Part shown: positions 12,640-24,248 of the stretch, in pieces
How the letters are laid out: every line of letters starts with the position of its first letter
How positions within the stretch are numbered: position 1 is the stretch's first letter
Origin: Saccopteryx bilineata
Lineage: Eukaryota; Chordata; Mammalia; Chiroptera; Emballonuridae
Assembly: GCF_036850765.1 (NCBI RefSeq)
Contig: NC_089496.1
Location: 99,782,267 to 99,846,266, forward strand
Reading direction: 5' to 3'
Length of the DNA stretch: 64,000 nt
Position numbers and translations under genes: made by a program
Notes under the pieces: generated by a model
What the model was told of the DNA's origin: nothing
Databases searched by the model: none
Seen by the model: only the letters and a program-made list of their open reading frames with translations

Positions 12640-13015
12640 GGACTAAAGCAACAAACTGACCCATCCACACAATAAAATACTACTCGGCAATTAAAAAAAA
12701 ACACATACTACTGATATACACAACAATCTGGATGAATCTCAAATGCATTATGCTAAGGAAAAGAGACCAGACTCGAAAGGCTAGGTACCATATGATTTCA
12801 TTTATATGAAATTCCAGAAAAGGCAAAACCATAGAGACAGAAAACAGACCAGGGGCTTGATTTTCAAAGTCATAGAAGGGAAATTTCTGGAATTATGAAA
12901 ATGTTTTATATCTCATTTATGATAATGACTTACATGGCTGTATACCTTTATCAGAACTTGGGGAACTGTACGCTAAAAATGCTGATTTCACTGTGTGTAA
13001 ATTGTAAGTTAGAAA
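12640..13015 (+). mobile_element. Old LINE-1 3' end (third of three)
   Basis: It contains 'aaatactactcggcaatt', 'caatctggatgaatctcaaa', 'gattaagctaa'-type wording, and the 'ttttatatctcatttatgataatg' block seen in L1 3' ends. Plus orientation, no coding part. The 200 bases before it are not assigned. Confidence 0.8.
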
Positions 13016-13020
13016 TGGGG

Positions 13021-15399
13021 GAAAGGACGCGAAGAACAGTTTTGGGTATTCAAGCAGGTGCACAGGCACTGGAAAGAAGTATCTGGCCAAAGAATGGGGA
13101 CTGTCCCATCCCTGGACCCTGTGCTTTGGAGTCCTGGCTTGCAGGTCACCCAAACTTTTTAGATGTCTGCTTCTTCCCATGTCCCTTTCACCCCCCAGTC
13201 TGCGCATACACCTTTAATGGCCTCTTCACTTATTCCCCTGAAATCCAGTCCCACGAGGCATCGAGGGCTTGGCTGACGTCACAGAAGATGGGGAGGGTTG
13301 CTACAAGAAGGCCTGGGCCTCCACCATCCTGCTGGCATCCTTGTCTTTGTCCCCTTTCATTTCACTCCTGTCCCCGCCTCCCGGTTGCTTCTGGAGGCTC
13401 CAAGTTCTTCCCCCTTTGTGATAAAGATCAGGTGCAGTTTCCCCACCTCCTCCAGAGAGCAGCTGTCCAACCTGATCCAGGGACTCCGCAGAACAAGGGG
13501 CCTTCCTTTCATTAAGAAACTCTTTGGTATTATAGGTAGCAACTTTTTTTTTTCTTATTACGCTTGACATTTGGGACCCAGACATCTGCAAGGATGAGCG
13601 CTGCTTAGCGCTAGTCCTCCCGGAGCACGCAGAAGGGACCCAGCCTATTGCCGGGCTCCACTTGCTGCCGGGGTGGCTGTGACAGGTACTGAGCCGTGTG
13701 TCCTGTGCAGCTACAATGACAGTCACTTCCGAGCTCGCTGAAAGGAAGGTCCCGTCGTGGGCTCTGTGACACTTGTGTTTCTCCTACCTTCAAGAGCCTG
13801 CCTTTAAAAGTCATTACAGCAATTTGCACTCGGTATTTCCTCTTGTCCGTGCTTTTCTTCAAGCCTGCACACCCCCTTTCCCTTCCTGCATTTGTCATCT
13901 CTGTCAGAGGACAGGCCCTGATTGTTCTAGGCCCAGAGCTTCAGCCAGCGCTACTGTGGTCAGCCCCCATTACTGGGCTAATTAACAGCCTGGCGGGCGG
14001 CAGGATCCCAGCGGCCTCCAGAGAACGGGCATGTGTGCTCCCCAAAGAGGTCTGTCTCCCTGGCCCCCTCTGGGGGTGACACCGTCGCACCCTAAGCCTG
14101 GGCTTGCTTCCTGCTGCTCCAGGCCTTTCCCTTATCTCTCAGCGCGGGTGAAACAATTTCCTCTCTTCGCAGGGGCTCCGTGGCAGGCAGATTAATGAAG
14201 GCGAGCCCAGATCAGAGGCCAGGCTGCCAAAAATGTCCGCAGTGCATTCAGCCATCCCCACGGCGGGCTGCTGGAGGGACAAAAGACTCGGAGCTGCGCA
14301 GTTGAGTTCCCAGCACTGGCTCGGGCTCCAGTCCGACCCGGAGTTCTACTGGGAAGTGATCTGCCGCCTTCTGCCCCTCCCGTGCCCTCCCATCCAGCCC
14401 CTCTGCCCATACAAGCCTCCCACTTCTGAGCCGCCAGTTCAGAGGCTCCTTGATGCTTCTAGAAATGTTTCTAGTGTGGCCCCCATTGAGGCCCAGGCCC
14501 AGGACTGTGATGCCCTGGAGTGGAGAACAAGGTTCTCTTGCTAGCCGCACCGTCCGGGATCTGCTGCCAGGCTGTGCGATGGAACCACAAAGCCACAGCA
14601 CCACCAGTTGGGTGTGCTTAGGAGGCTGCTTTTATCCCTTCAGTGGAGCTCTTAACAAACCGGTGGGTAGGTCGTGCTCCTCCAAACAGGAACCCTATGG
14701 AGCTAGTGTGGGTCCTCGCGATATTTGCTTTGGAGACACCCAGCGTGTGGGTCTGTGAAAAAGTTCTCAGTGGCTGGGGTCCCAGCATGCTCAGCCAGGT
14801 GTCCAGGGAGCCAGCATTCCCTGAGGGGCAGCAGCCAGCTTGGTTTTGGACTACGCTCCTTCATGGACTAGAAGCATTGCTCTCCATTTATGGGGTGACC
14901 TGTCCCCCAAAACTGGTTCATATGCCAAGTATCAGCCTCCTCACTGTCGGAAAATTCCCAGCATGGTAGGATGGGTACTCCTCTGTTTAAACACCTGTGG
15001 CTGAGTTGCCCAGCTTAGGTAGTCAGCTCTGGCTAGCTGTTTACAGAAAGGAGTGAGAGGTTTACAGAGCCTGGAAGTATTTTGATCACACAGTCATGGA
15101 TGTACATTTGCACACCTACACACTTCCCAATACATGCACCCCCACATATATACATACGTATCTCGCAGATAGTCCCATTATATCTTTGCCATAATGAATT
15201 TCTTTAGTTAACATGTATTTTGAATTTTTTAGAGCTGCAAGTTTGTTTCAAATAAGAGAACATCCAGGCTCCCTTCCAATCCTGTTGTTTTATTTAATGC
15301 TTTTAATTTTGAATTCTTATTTTGTCTCATATCTATTTTATCACACTTACTTAATTAGCTTTGGATTGATTTATCTTTTATTGTTCCTTTCATTTTTAA
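13021..15399. other. Repeat-poor, partly GC-rich stretch, no gene recognised
   Basis: It holds many overlapping accidental frames, none with a recognisable domain. The part 13960-14230, with a TAATTA core and GC-rich flanks, could be a conserved non-coding element, but I cannot test this by eye. There are no splice-site-bounded exons I would defend. Confidence 0.4.
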
Positions 15400-15785
15400 C
15401 CTTTCTGTGTCATTTTCTTTTTTTTAAATTTATTTTTTATTTTTTTACAGGAACAGAGAGAGAGGGTCAGATAGAAGGATAGATAGGGACAGACAGACAG
15501 GAACGAAGAGAGATGAGAAGCATCAATCATCAGTTTTTTGTTGCGGCATGTTAGTTGTTCATTGATTGCTTTCTCATATGTGTCTTGACCATGGGCCTTC
15601 AGCAGACTGAGTAACCCCTTGCTCAAACCAGTGACCTTGGGTCCAAGCTGGTGTGCTTTGCTCAAGCCAGATGAGCCTGCACGCAAGCTGGCAACCTCGG
15701 GGTCTCAAACCTGGGTCCTTCCGCATCCCAGTCCAATGCTCTATCCACTGCGCCACTGCCTGGTCAGGCCTTTCTGTGTCATTTT
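15400..15785 (-). mobile_element. tRNA-derived SINE of the second family, minus orientation
   Basis: The element is 15417-15768 with a perfect 17-bp duplication CCTTTCTGTGTCATTTT at 15400-15416 and 15769-15785. Its minus strand follows the 7.7-kb SINE from the 'gcctgaccaggcagtggcg' head to the CT-rich end and A-rich tail. Confidence 0.93.
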
Positions 15786-16949
15786 ATTTCCAGTTTGAAT
15801 TGTGGATAAAATCCAGCTGAATTTTAAAAATCTGGGACTCTTGGACTTCTTATAAAATAATTTTACCCATTCACATTTATTGTGGTCGTGTTTAAACTTT
15901 AGGCGTCTCTGACATTTTATTTCATGTTTTCTACTGGCAGTAAATTCTTGATATTTTTCTTTGTGACTTAGGACAGATTATTTTGAGTTTTGGTGCAATG
16001 TATTTTTTCCTGAAGTTTGGATGTTATGTATAGTATTTCTGATTTTCTGAGGATGGGAATGACAGTAGACTTGGAGGTAGGAGACAAGGCTCTCAGATTG
16101 GGGTTTTCTCAGCAATTTTGGAATAAGTGGTCTTTATCTATTGGCTTAAAGTAGGGAAACTCTTGGTTAACATGCTGAATTAAACGTGGCTAAACCTTCA
16201 TTTTGTAAAGGAATATGCTTACCAACCTTTTCCCACTCTGGATGACTAAATCCTGGCAGCATTAGTTATAGGCCAGTGCTATTGAAACTGTGGTCCATAG
16301 GCCGGTGTCAGCCACGAGCTGGTACCATTCTGCAATTGGATAGATACAGAATTTGAAACTAAATATTTACATACATCTATGGCAATCTGACAGTGATGGT
16401 GTCCCAGTGTATGATCTGCAGACTTGTCCTGGTGAACAGGGAACTGACCAGGTCAGGAATTGTTGACCTGGGTTGCAAGCTGCTATCGTATGAACTGTGA
16501 TCAAGTGCTGGGGGAGGGGCCACATATTGGTCTATGATTAACTACTCTTTACCATTTATATATTATAACAGGGATGCATGGTATTTTGTTGTGAATTTCT
16601 TTGGCCTTTTCTTGATGACTATTGCAGTTGAGCTTGTTTGTTGATGTTTATTGGCCTTTTGTGTGTCTTTTTTTTTTTTAATGGCCATTCAAGTGTTTTG
16701 CCCATTTTACTATTGGGTTTTGGCCTTTTTCTTATTGAAGAGTAGAAGTTACTTTAATATTTGAGATATAACTCTTTTATTGGCTATTTGGTAGATGGAA
16801 TGAACAATAATAACAACAAAATCTTCACTCAGATAGATTGAGAAGCAAGATCATGAGGACTAATCCTGTGTCCTATCTATGATGATACCTTGCTGATTTC
16901 TTTCTGTGGAGCAGAGAGAAGAGTTAGGAATTTAAACTTGATATCCTCA
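15786..16949. other. AT-rich stretch, no firm feature
   Basis: Mostly AT-rich. A block near 16270-16330 ('gaaactgtggtccataggcc') resembles the start of an old hAT element. I could not find its other end or a target duplication. Confidence 0.35.
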
Positions 16950-17480
16950 GTCAGGATTATTAAAGATGCAAGAGTAAGATGTCCAATTTAAACTGGTTCA
17001 AGCAAGAAAAAGAATATATTAGCTGACAAAATTGGGCTGATTCAGGCATGGCTAGATAGAGGTGTTTAAAGGTCTCTCTTTCTTCTCTCCCTATCTTCTT
17101 TTTTTTCTTCTCTCTCTCTTCATCTCTTGCTCTCTCCATCTCTTGCTCTGCATTCTCTGTGTTGGCTTTATTCTCTAGAAAATTCACTCTTTCTGTTGGA
17201 GAAAAATTTCCCCAGAAACTCCAGACTTACATGGTTGTCCTAGTTTGAGAGACATCTTTTGTCTTCTGGCATCTATATAAATTCTCTCAAAGGACTTTGA
17301 TGGGCTATACTTGGGTTATAAGCCCACTGAGGGACCAGTCTGAGTTCTGAAACAACCCAGGGAGACGGGAGACAGAACCATGAGCTTGAGACTCCTACCA
17401 GGAAATGCATGGATTTAAGGAGGGTCAATACCCAAAAGAAGAAATGCAGGATGGATCCACAAATAATAGATGCCCACTAC
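16950..17480 (+). mobile_element. Ancient interspersed repeat, family not assigned
   Basis: 'gggctgattcaggcatggctaga', a CT-rich stretch, 'tctgtgttggctttattctc', then 'ccagacttacatggttgtcc' is a combination I associate with an old dispersed mammalian repeat. Family and ends are uncertain. Confidence 0.45.
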
Positions 17481-17704
17481 CTCAACTAGGAAGGCAAAGG
17501 GGAAGCTGGGAACACTTTGGAGCGAGGCTTAGTGGCGTGAGTGTATGTGAGAGCAGAGGAGGTGGGCAGAGTCATGTGATCAATGCCGTGCTGGAGAAAA
17601 ATGCTCCTGGTGTTATTGGGTGGTAGGAAGCAGCAAGTGATTAGTGGCAAAGAGCAACATCAGCTGAATATATATTTAGATACTCAGTTCTCTCTTCATG
17701 GTTA

Positions 17705-17845
17705 TCTCATTTATTCACCAGCTTATTCATTCAACAAATATTTGTTGAGCACTAATCCTTTTGCCACACTTTTTCAAGTAATGGTCTTAATAAAATACAT
17801 AGATAGAGTACCTGACTTTGTGGAGTTAATACTTGTCATTAAATT
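17705..17845 (+). mobile_element. Fragment of an old repeat with 'ATTCAACAAATATTTGTTGAGC' type block
   Basis: The segment 'ttcaacaaatatttgttgag' followed by 'atacatagatagagtacctga' and 'gtggagttaatac' is a common ancient mammalian repeat pattern, probably LINE-2-like. The family is not certain. Confidence 0.45.
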
Positions 17846-18501
17846 TATCAAGAGGGTTTTCTTTTCCTAAAAAAAGATATATATTATTATGACAGGACAT
17901 GAGCAAAACTAGTGGGTTGGGCCAAGCTGAGAGTTCAGGGGTCAGCAGTTTTGATCATGAGTGACATCTTCCACCAGAGACTACGAATGAGATAATCTCT
18001 GCTAATAGGTATGGCATCTATCTCTCGAGTTTCCTGGCAGCGAAGGCAAAAAGGAGAATCTGTTGAATTACCTCATGTTCATTGTCTGATGCCAAGTCAT
18101 TGTGGAAAGCCTAGCCTTTCCTCATGTCCAAGTACTTGGAGGAATTTATTAAATGGGGCTCTATATAAAATATATTGAGTGCCATCATAAAATCATACCC
18201 TCTACCCTGATAAAATGACCAGGGGCCTCACACAGGTATTTCAGACAGCTGTATTGTGTGGCTACCTCCCTCAATTTCTCCCCAAATCAGCTTCAAACAA
18301 CATGGAATCAGAATAACACTTTCTTGGGCAGGAAATGCATTTAGGAAAGATTTTTCTGACATCTGCAAACAGAGATTAGGTTTTTCTTTCTATTGCTTCT
18401 GTATTCTCTTCTATATTCATATAGTCCTACTTGTATATCACATGGCCCTGAATTCTCATTATTTATTGACATATCTATTCTCCTCCTCTGCTTTCCCCAC
18501 T
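17846..18501. other. No feature recognised
   Basis: Mixed, slightly AT-rich sequence without coding or repeat signature that I can support. Confidence 0.35.
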
Positions 18502-18587
18502 AGATTTTCCTTCCTTCCTTCCTTCTTTCCTTCCTTCCTTCTTTCCTTCCTTCCTTCCTTCCTTCCTTCCTTCCTTCCTCATTTTAG

Positions 18588-18629
<42 letters not shown>

Positions 18630-18740
18630 GGGAGGAGCAGGAAGCATCAACTCCCATATGTGCCTTGGGTTTTGAACCAGCAACCTCAGCATTCCAGGTC
18701 AATGCTTTACCTACTGTGCCACCACAGGTCAGGCAGATTT
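18502..18740 (-). mobile_element. Ves-like SINE with an expanded (TTCC)n tail, minus orientation
   Basis: The minus strand reads 'gcctgacctgtggtggcacagtagg', a short tRNA-like head, 'cacatatgggagttgatgc', then (CT)n. The A-tail position is occupied by a (TTCC)n run at 18508-18579. A short repeat AGATTT at 18502-18507 and 18735-18740 may be the target duplication. It is related to the copy at 49.2 kb. Confidence 0.8.
18507..18579. repeat. (TTCC)n microsatellite
   Basis: TTCC units with two or three TTCTTTCC interruptions. It is followed directly by an (AG)n run at about 18588-18621. A pyrimidine tract next to a purine tract on the same strand can fold back in part. Confidence 0.95.
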
Positions 18741-19799
18741 CAGTTTCTTAAGGGAAGGTCTTCTGCCTTATAAAATTCTGCATTCCTAATACCTATCACC
18801 ATATCTAGCCTAAGCAGTGTGGTAGGAATGCGTGGAAGGAGAGAAAGAAGGAAGTTAGAAAGAAGGTAGGAGAAAATGAGAGGAAAAAAGGAAGAAAGAG
18901 GAGGAGCATCTCTCTCTAAGGAGGGGGAAGGAAGAGAATCTATCAGGAAGGCCTCAGGTCTAGGCTGAAAGAAGCAACATTGGTCTGATCAGCTGTAGGC
19001 AGTAACACAAGGGAACTTGTAGGAAAGCTATTCAGGTAAGTGTGAGGAGCCAATGAAAGAATAAATTAAAGATTGTTTCTTTTTAAGAAGAATTTAAGAA
19101 CTTGGGCTATTAAAAAAAAAAAAGATCAGTGAAGTTTTCCATCAATTAATTATGATGAGGAGATGAGGAAGTCCTCTTTTTATTCACAACATCTTTCTAG
19201 AGCCGTGGAGGTCCCTGGGGTTGGTCACTCAGGGACAGGGAAGGCCAGAGCCTGTGGGAGCGGTAATCCCAATCTTGTCACCAGCAGGCTTGGACCGTGT
19301 GCTTTAGGATGGGGGTGATGAGCACCAATGCATTACATACAACCAAGGCCATTTTAAGTCCTCTTTGCCCTGGGCACATTCTAATTTGCATAGTCCCATC
19401 TTGCGTCATAGGAAAAATTTTAAACATACCCATACTATAGCAAATATTTTTTTTGCCATAAAAAACAACTTCAAAGGATTTCTATGATTTTGCTTTTGAA
19501 ATGATATGGCTCCAAGTAACTCATTTATTTTGTAATTAGTCATGGTTTCTCAGGTTTCACAGCTAATTGTGCATGGCAAAGCAAGAAAATCTACAAATTA
19601 CATTCAAATGCTGTAAAAATTTAATGCATACTAAATTTAATAAGTAATGACATTTGTATATATTAATTAAGCATTTATTTGTTTTTAGTTTGCGCTTTGC
19701 TTTTAGTATTTTGGAACTAATGATATTTCAGATCTCAGCCATCTTTGTGGGGGCCCCAGGCAAGTGGATGACTCACTCCAATTTCTACTTCCCTCTTAA
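18741..19799. other. No feature recognised; purine-rich patch
   Basis: 18835-18950 is purine-rich (GAAA and GGAA steps). The rest is unassigned. The open frames are short. Confidence 0.35.
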
Positions 19800-20365
19800 T
19801 GTGACTTTCCCCTGTGTCTCTGTGTCTTAAATCTCCCTCTTTTTTATTGTAAGGACTCTAATTATTATATTTACTGCCCAACCTACATCCAGGATAATCT
19901 CATCCCAAGGTCCTTTATGTAATTACAACTGCAAGACCTTCTTTCCAAATCAGGTGTTACTCACAGGTACCAGGGGTTAGGACGGGGGTCGGGAACCTAT
20001 GGTTCATAAGCCAGATGTGGCTCTTTTGATGGCTGCATCTGGCTTGCAGACAAATCTTTAATAAAAAATAATAATAACGTTAAAAATATAAAACATTCTC
20101 ATGTATTACAATCCATTCATTTCTACCGCTCATGTTCATGGTTGTGGGTGGCTGGAGCCAATCACAGCTGTCCTCCGGGACAACACCAAATTTTTATTGG
20201 ATAATGTGTAAAGTACATGGGTCATTGTATGGCTCTCATGGAATTACATTTTAAAATATGTGGTGTTCATGGCTTTCTCAGCCAAAAAGGTTCCCGACCC
20301 CTGGGTTAGGACTTGGAAATATATTTTGGGTGGGGGCAACTCAACCCATTGCACAGCCAGGTCGC
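19800..20365 (-). mobile_element. Ancient LTR-like repeat split by a hAT element
   Basis: The outer parts, about 19800-19982 and 20304-20365, read as one old repeat when joined: 'ggataatctcatcccaaggtcc', 'caggtaccaggggttagga' and then 'cttggaaatatattttgggtggggg'. It resembles solo LTRs of the MaLR group in antisense orientation, but the class is tentative. Confidence 0.6.
19975..20311 (+). mobile_element. Non-autonomous hAT transposon, 321 bp, with 8-bp duplication
   Basis: The element is 19983-20303, flanked by a perfect 8-bp duplication GGTTAGGA (19975-19982 and 20304-20311), as expected for hAT. The ends are inverted: GGGGTCGGGAACCTATGG on the left and AAAAGGTTCCCGACCCC on the right. There is no transposase. 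The interior has GCC-AATCA and an AT-rich half. Low visible decay of ends and duplication points to a fairly recent insertion. The orientation given is arbitrary. Confidence 0.95.
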
Positions 20366-20944
20366 TTGGCTGGGAGGCAGATATGTCCTTTCTTCCATCA
20401 TCTTCGTAGCGCTTCCTCTAATTCTCCTCACCAACGTACTAACTGTCCATGGTGAGAAAAATGCAAAGGATGCTCGTGGGGTCAGACTAAATTAAATTCA
20501 CATAGGGATGCAGTGAGAACTTATTTTATATCCAGCGTCAGGCTTTGGTGCCTGGCTTACAGGAAACCAACATTTCCATCAGAAACGAGCGAGCCTTGCA
20601 CGTGCTGCCTCCTCGTCGCGCTGATGCTGCCTGTGCATTACGTTACTTAACTCGCAAAATTATTAGCAGGGTAATAATTGGTTGCTGCTATCACCACTTT
20701 TACCCACGGGAAAATCAACTGTGAAATTGTTTGCCCGACAGACCTTAAGACAACGATCTGAGTGCAAGTTTATTTGGGTGGCGATTTCTCAAAGAACGGG
20801 AAAGGAATGGTGAAGCGAGACTGGGAGGGAGAGGGCGCCAATATAAGGTGTGCTAATGAGCAGGTTACTGCTGCAGGCAACTGGGGTTCCCTCCCATTGG
20901 GGACCTCTGGGAGGCGGTGGAGAGCCAATCTGGGAGGGGTGAAG
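20366..20944. other. No feature recognised
   Basis: Mixed composition. No coding or named repeat is seen. Confidence 0.35.
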
Positions 20945-20988
20945 AAGCTGTACTCTCAAATAAAAATAAAAAAAATAAGCTGTACTCT
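20945..20988 (+). mobile_element. A-rich tail bounded by 12-bp direct repeats
   Basis: AAGCTGTACTCT occurs at 20945-20956 and 20977-20988. Between them lie only 20 bases of A-rich sequence with TAAA and TAAAA steps like the SINE tails of this window. This looks like reverse transcription that stopped inside the tail. Chance duplication cannot be ruled out. Confidence 0.6.
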
Positions 20989-22104
20989 TCACTCACTGAC
21001 TCCCATCGGAGAGGGCTGTAGGGCTATTTCCAAGGTGTTAGCTACCTTGCTAATAATTTCTTCTAGCTTGCCCTGCTAATGGGCAGGACAAGCATTTGCA
21101 ATAGGGAACCATTGGTGCCAAGGACTGGGGGACGGGCGGGCACCAATGCCATTTGCCTCCACAGCGTTTGCTCTCTCCGCCATGCTCCTCACATCAACTG
21201 GGGTAAGACTTGTGTCCTAAAGCCTGTCCTCCTGCCTGCCCTGCAGCCAGTTCTTATTGAAATCTCCTGCTGTTCGCAAGGCTTCCTGAAACCTAAAGCC
21301 TTTGAGATGGAGTCCAGAAGATTCTTCCCTTGGATGCTTCTGCAGTGTGTGTTTTTGTGTGATGGGTTCTGTGTGACCCAGTGACATGCATCACACTTGA
21401 AATATTTCCGCTGCTGACAAAATAAATCAGCTCTCCCCACTGTAGTGCTCAGCTTATTAGGGGAAAATGGAAAGGGGGCATTAAATATTAATGCTGCATA
21501 TTTTCCTCACCCTGGGCACCTTCTGTGCCGCTGATCACTGCCCAGCCAGTGCCGCCGTCTGTCTTTTTTCTCCTGATGATGATAGGGGACAGAAGGGACC
21601 TTTGACAAGGCAGGGAGGGACAAGAGCAGAAAATGGGGCTTCAGCGGGTTTCCTCGGTTCTGGCGTGGGAGCATCCCTGTCTCCATCAGATGCCAAGGAC
21701 GACAGCAGTGTGAAACTTTATCCAGTGGAAAGTGTGCTACACAAGGGTAGCTCAGCTTAGAAGGATTCGCGGTGAGGGGAAAGCACCGTTTCTTGGAGGA
21801 AAGGTGACTTCAGAGGGGGAGGGCTGGGGAGAAAAGAACCTTGGAGAAGCCATTGGTAAGTCCTGAGCTAACCGGCAGAGGAGACCCCTGGCGCCGCTCC
21901 TTGCTGTGTTCCTTTTCAAGGAACATCCAATAAAGGCACCTTCCCCGGTTCCCTGGGAGCCACCGAGGGGGTGGGAGGAGGCAGCCTTCAATTCTCCCAG
22001 AGGCGTTGGGGTTTCATTTGGCTAATTTGTGGAAACCTCAAGCACAAAAACCAAGCATGAACCCCTAAGAGAAATTCTCTTTTAGAAGGCCAGGAAGGTG
22101 GATG
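20989..22104. other. No feature recognised
   Basis: Moderately GC-rich. Open frames up to about 105 codons have no domain. No named repeat. Confidence 0.35.
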
Positions 22105-22562
22105 CCTTAGATTTTTATTTTTTTTATTTTTATTTTTATTTTTTATTTTATTTTTATTTTTTTCATTTTTCTGAAGCTGGAAACGGGGAGAGACAGTCAG
22201 ACAGACTCCCGCATGCGCCCGACCGGGATCCACCCGGCACGCCCACCAGGGGCGACGCTCTGCCCACCAGGGGGCGATAATCTGCCCATCCTGGGCGTCG
22301 CCATGTTGCGACCAGAGCCACTCTAGCGCCTGGGGCAGAGGCCACAGAGCCATCCCCAGCGCCCGGGCCATCTTTGCTCCAATGGAGCCTTGGCTGCGGG
22401 AGGGGAAGAGAGAGACAGAGAGGAAAGCGCGGCGGAGGGGTGGAGAAGCAAATGGGCGCTTCTCCTGTGTGCCCTGGCCGGGAATCGAACCCGGGTCCTC
22501 CGCACGCTAGGCCGACGCTCTACCGCTGAGCCAACCGGCCAGGGCCTTAGATTTTTATTTTT
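22105..22562 (-). mobile_element. Young tRNA-derived SINE with intact pol III promoter, minus orientation
   Basis: The element is about 22123-22544, with an 18-bp duplication CCTTAGATTTTTATTTTT at 22105-22122 and 22545-22562. On the minus strand the head folds like a tRNA. Its A box TGGCTCAGCGG is at 22523-22533 and its B box GGTTCGATTCC at 22481-22491; both fit the pol III consensus. CpG sites are still abundant. The tail is an (A4-5T)n array. The body reads 'catcctgggcgtcgccatgttgcgacc', a subfamily shared with the 59-kb copy, from which it differs at about ten positions over some 370. Confidence 0.95.
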
Positions 22563-22929
22563 AAATTAATTTTTCATCACACAAGTAATGCATTAATCCA
22601 ATTTTGTAAAAAAATTAAATCATTACACGTGGGCTAGAGCGGCTTTCCCGTCTTTTCCCAGGCCCGTGCCCTTCTGCCGCCTGGGAAGGGTCACAGCTGA
22701 TGATTCCACGGGTGCTCGGTGCCCATGGTGTTAGCTCGTTTATTTCTTTGTGATGGTCCTTCTCAACACTTCCGTTCTTTCCTGATGAAATCTACTGTGA
22801 TTTGGACTTGCAACTACTCCCTCTCATACCAAAGATGTCCTCCCTCTTCCCCTCATGCTGTCTACTTATGGCCTTCCTTGATATATTCAAGATCATTTTA
22901 ATCCTCTCTTTCAACCTTTTAGGGTTCTG
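22563..22929. other. No feature recognised
   Basis: AT-rich at first and pyrimidine-rich later. No coding or repeat call is supported. Confidence 0.3.
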
Positions 22930-23180
22930 CATCCTATGGCATTGTCTGCCTAGCTTTAGACACTTGTCACAATCTGTCTCTCCATGCCCCAACTCCTCTC
23001 CTCTCTGGCTGGTTGGGGCTCCTCCCTCTGGGGTCAGCTTAAACACACCTTGCCGGGCAGGCCTCAGGGCCTTTGCTCGAGCTGTTCCTCTCTCTCCTCC
23101 CTTCTTAATCATGACCAGAGGACTCCACATCCTCTGGTCAGTTTCTCCTGCCTGTGCTGGGGCCCTGGGCCCTTCTTCTT
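22930..23180 (+). mobile_element. Possible LINE-2 fragment
   Basis: 'cctcagggcctttgctcgagctgttcctctctc' resembles a known L2 3' block. The neighbouring blocks are not in the usual L2 order, so this is weak. Confidence 0.35.
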
Positions 23181-23369
23181 AGGACGTATCTCCAGGTGGT
23201 ACTGAAGATCTGAGAGGGAAAGTTCTCCGGCAAGCTACGCCTTTTCCTCTGTCCTCACCATCCATAGAGTCTCTCAGCCCCTGGGGATCGCTTATCTCAG
23301 GCATCGCTTATCTCACTTCCATTCCTGTTGCTGGGCTAAGGCTCTTGGACTGGGCAAGGTTGTGTCCCG

Positions 23370-23430
23370 TGTCAGCAGTTGGTATGGGTCAGAGGTGGGA
23401 TTCAAACCCAGGGCTAACTCCCAAGGGCGT
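23370..23430 (-). mobile_element. Short MIR fragment
   Basis: 'cagaggtgggattcaaacccagggctaactcc' matches the antisense MIR core. It is short and diverged. Confidence 0.4.
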
Positions 23431-24247
23431 GGATGGTAAGAATTAACATGAATTTGCACCTGGTGGTGTGCTTCTCCTGATTTTGCTTGCCTGGTGGCCC
23501 TCATCCTAGAAACCCTGCATCTGTAACCATGACGGATTTCTAAAGAGCCAGCCCGTGAGTCTGTGGTCCCCTTCGCCTGCACGTTGCTCAGGCACCGGGA
23601 GGACTCAGCTCTGGAGAGGATAGAGGAGGACAGACTCTCAGGCAGGTGCAGGCCTCCAGGGACCCCTGCGAAACTGTCAGCAATTTAGGTTAAATGAGCA
23701 TCCAAAGGCCGGCACTGCTGAGACATCACGGGAAGACATTATCCGTGGTTGTTTACAAGTAAGAGCGAGAAACTCCTTAGCGACTTTCTTGAGGGAAGGC
23801 ATTCCCTTGAGGGAAAATTAGGCAAATTGTGTGCCTGTTTGGGCCACACGGGCTCAAATCCTCACGGAATTAACTTGTCACCGACTTGGCTGTCACTTGA
23901 GCTCTTTTCATGACCTTGTGTTTTTCCGGCAGTATTGCAGCCACAGGGCGACGTGAACGCCTGCATCTTCACACCCCAGCATTTGCACCAGGGGCGAGGG
24001 GGCTGCATTGGGGCACTCTGCAGGCTGGCTGGAACATTCCCACCGTCCCGGGGCTATTTTCACAAAAGATAATAATAACGGCCCTGCCAGAGCCTCCCTT
24101 ACCTCTGTGGCGCATCAGCGCCCCTCTCCTGGGCTGTGCTGGCTCACCTCCCTCCTCTCCCAATCAGATGCAACACACCTTCCAACAAAACACCATTTCC
24201 ACATTACTGAGACTTTTGCTTCTTCTGTCCCCAAGTCCCTGCAGAAT
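23431..24247. other. No feature recognised
   Basis: Mixed composition leading into the polypyrimidine tract. The long frames that start here owe their length to the tract. Confidence 0.35.
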
Positions 24248-24248
24248 T

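Noticed and set aside
12895..13515. 206-codon open frame
   Set aside because: It begins within an L1 3' end and continues into unassigned DNA without domain features.
13960..14300. Promoter or first exon suggested by GC content
   Set aside because: CpG is not clearly enriched, and I see no start, splice or core-promoter arrangement that I would defend.
16270..16500. Possible old hAT ('gaaactgtggtccataggcc')
   Set aside because: Only one end-like block is visible.
22481..22533. tRNA gene
   Set aside because: The tRNA-like fold and the A and B boxes belong to the SINE head, inside a full SINE with tail and target duplication.
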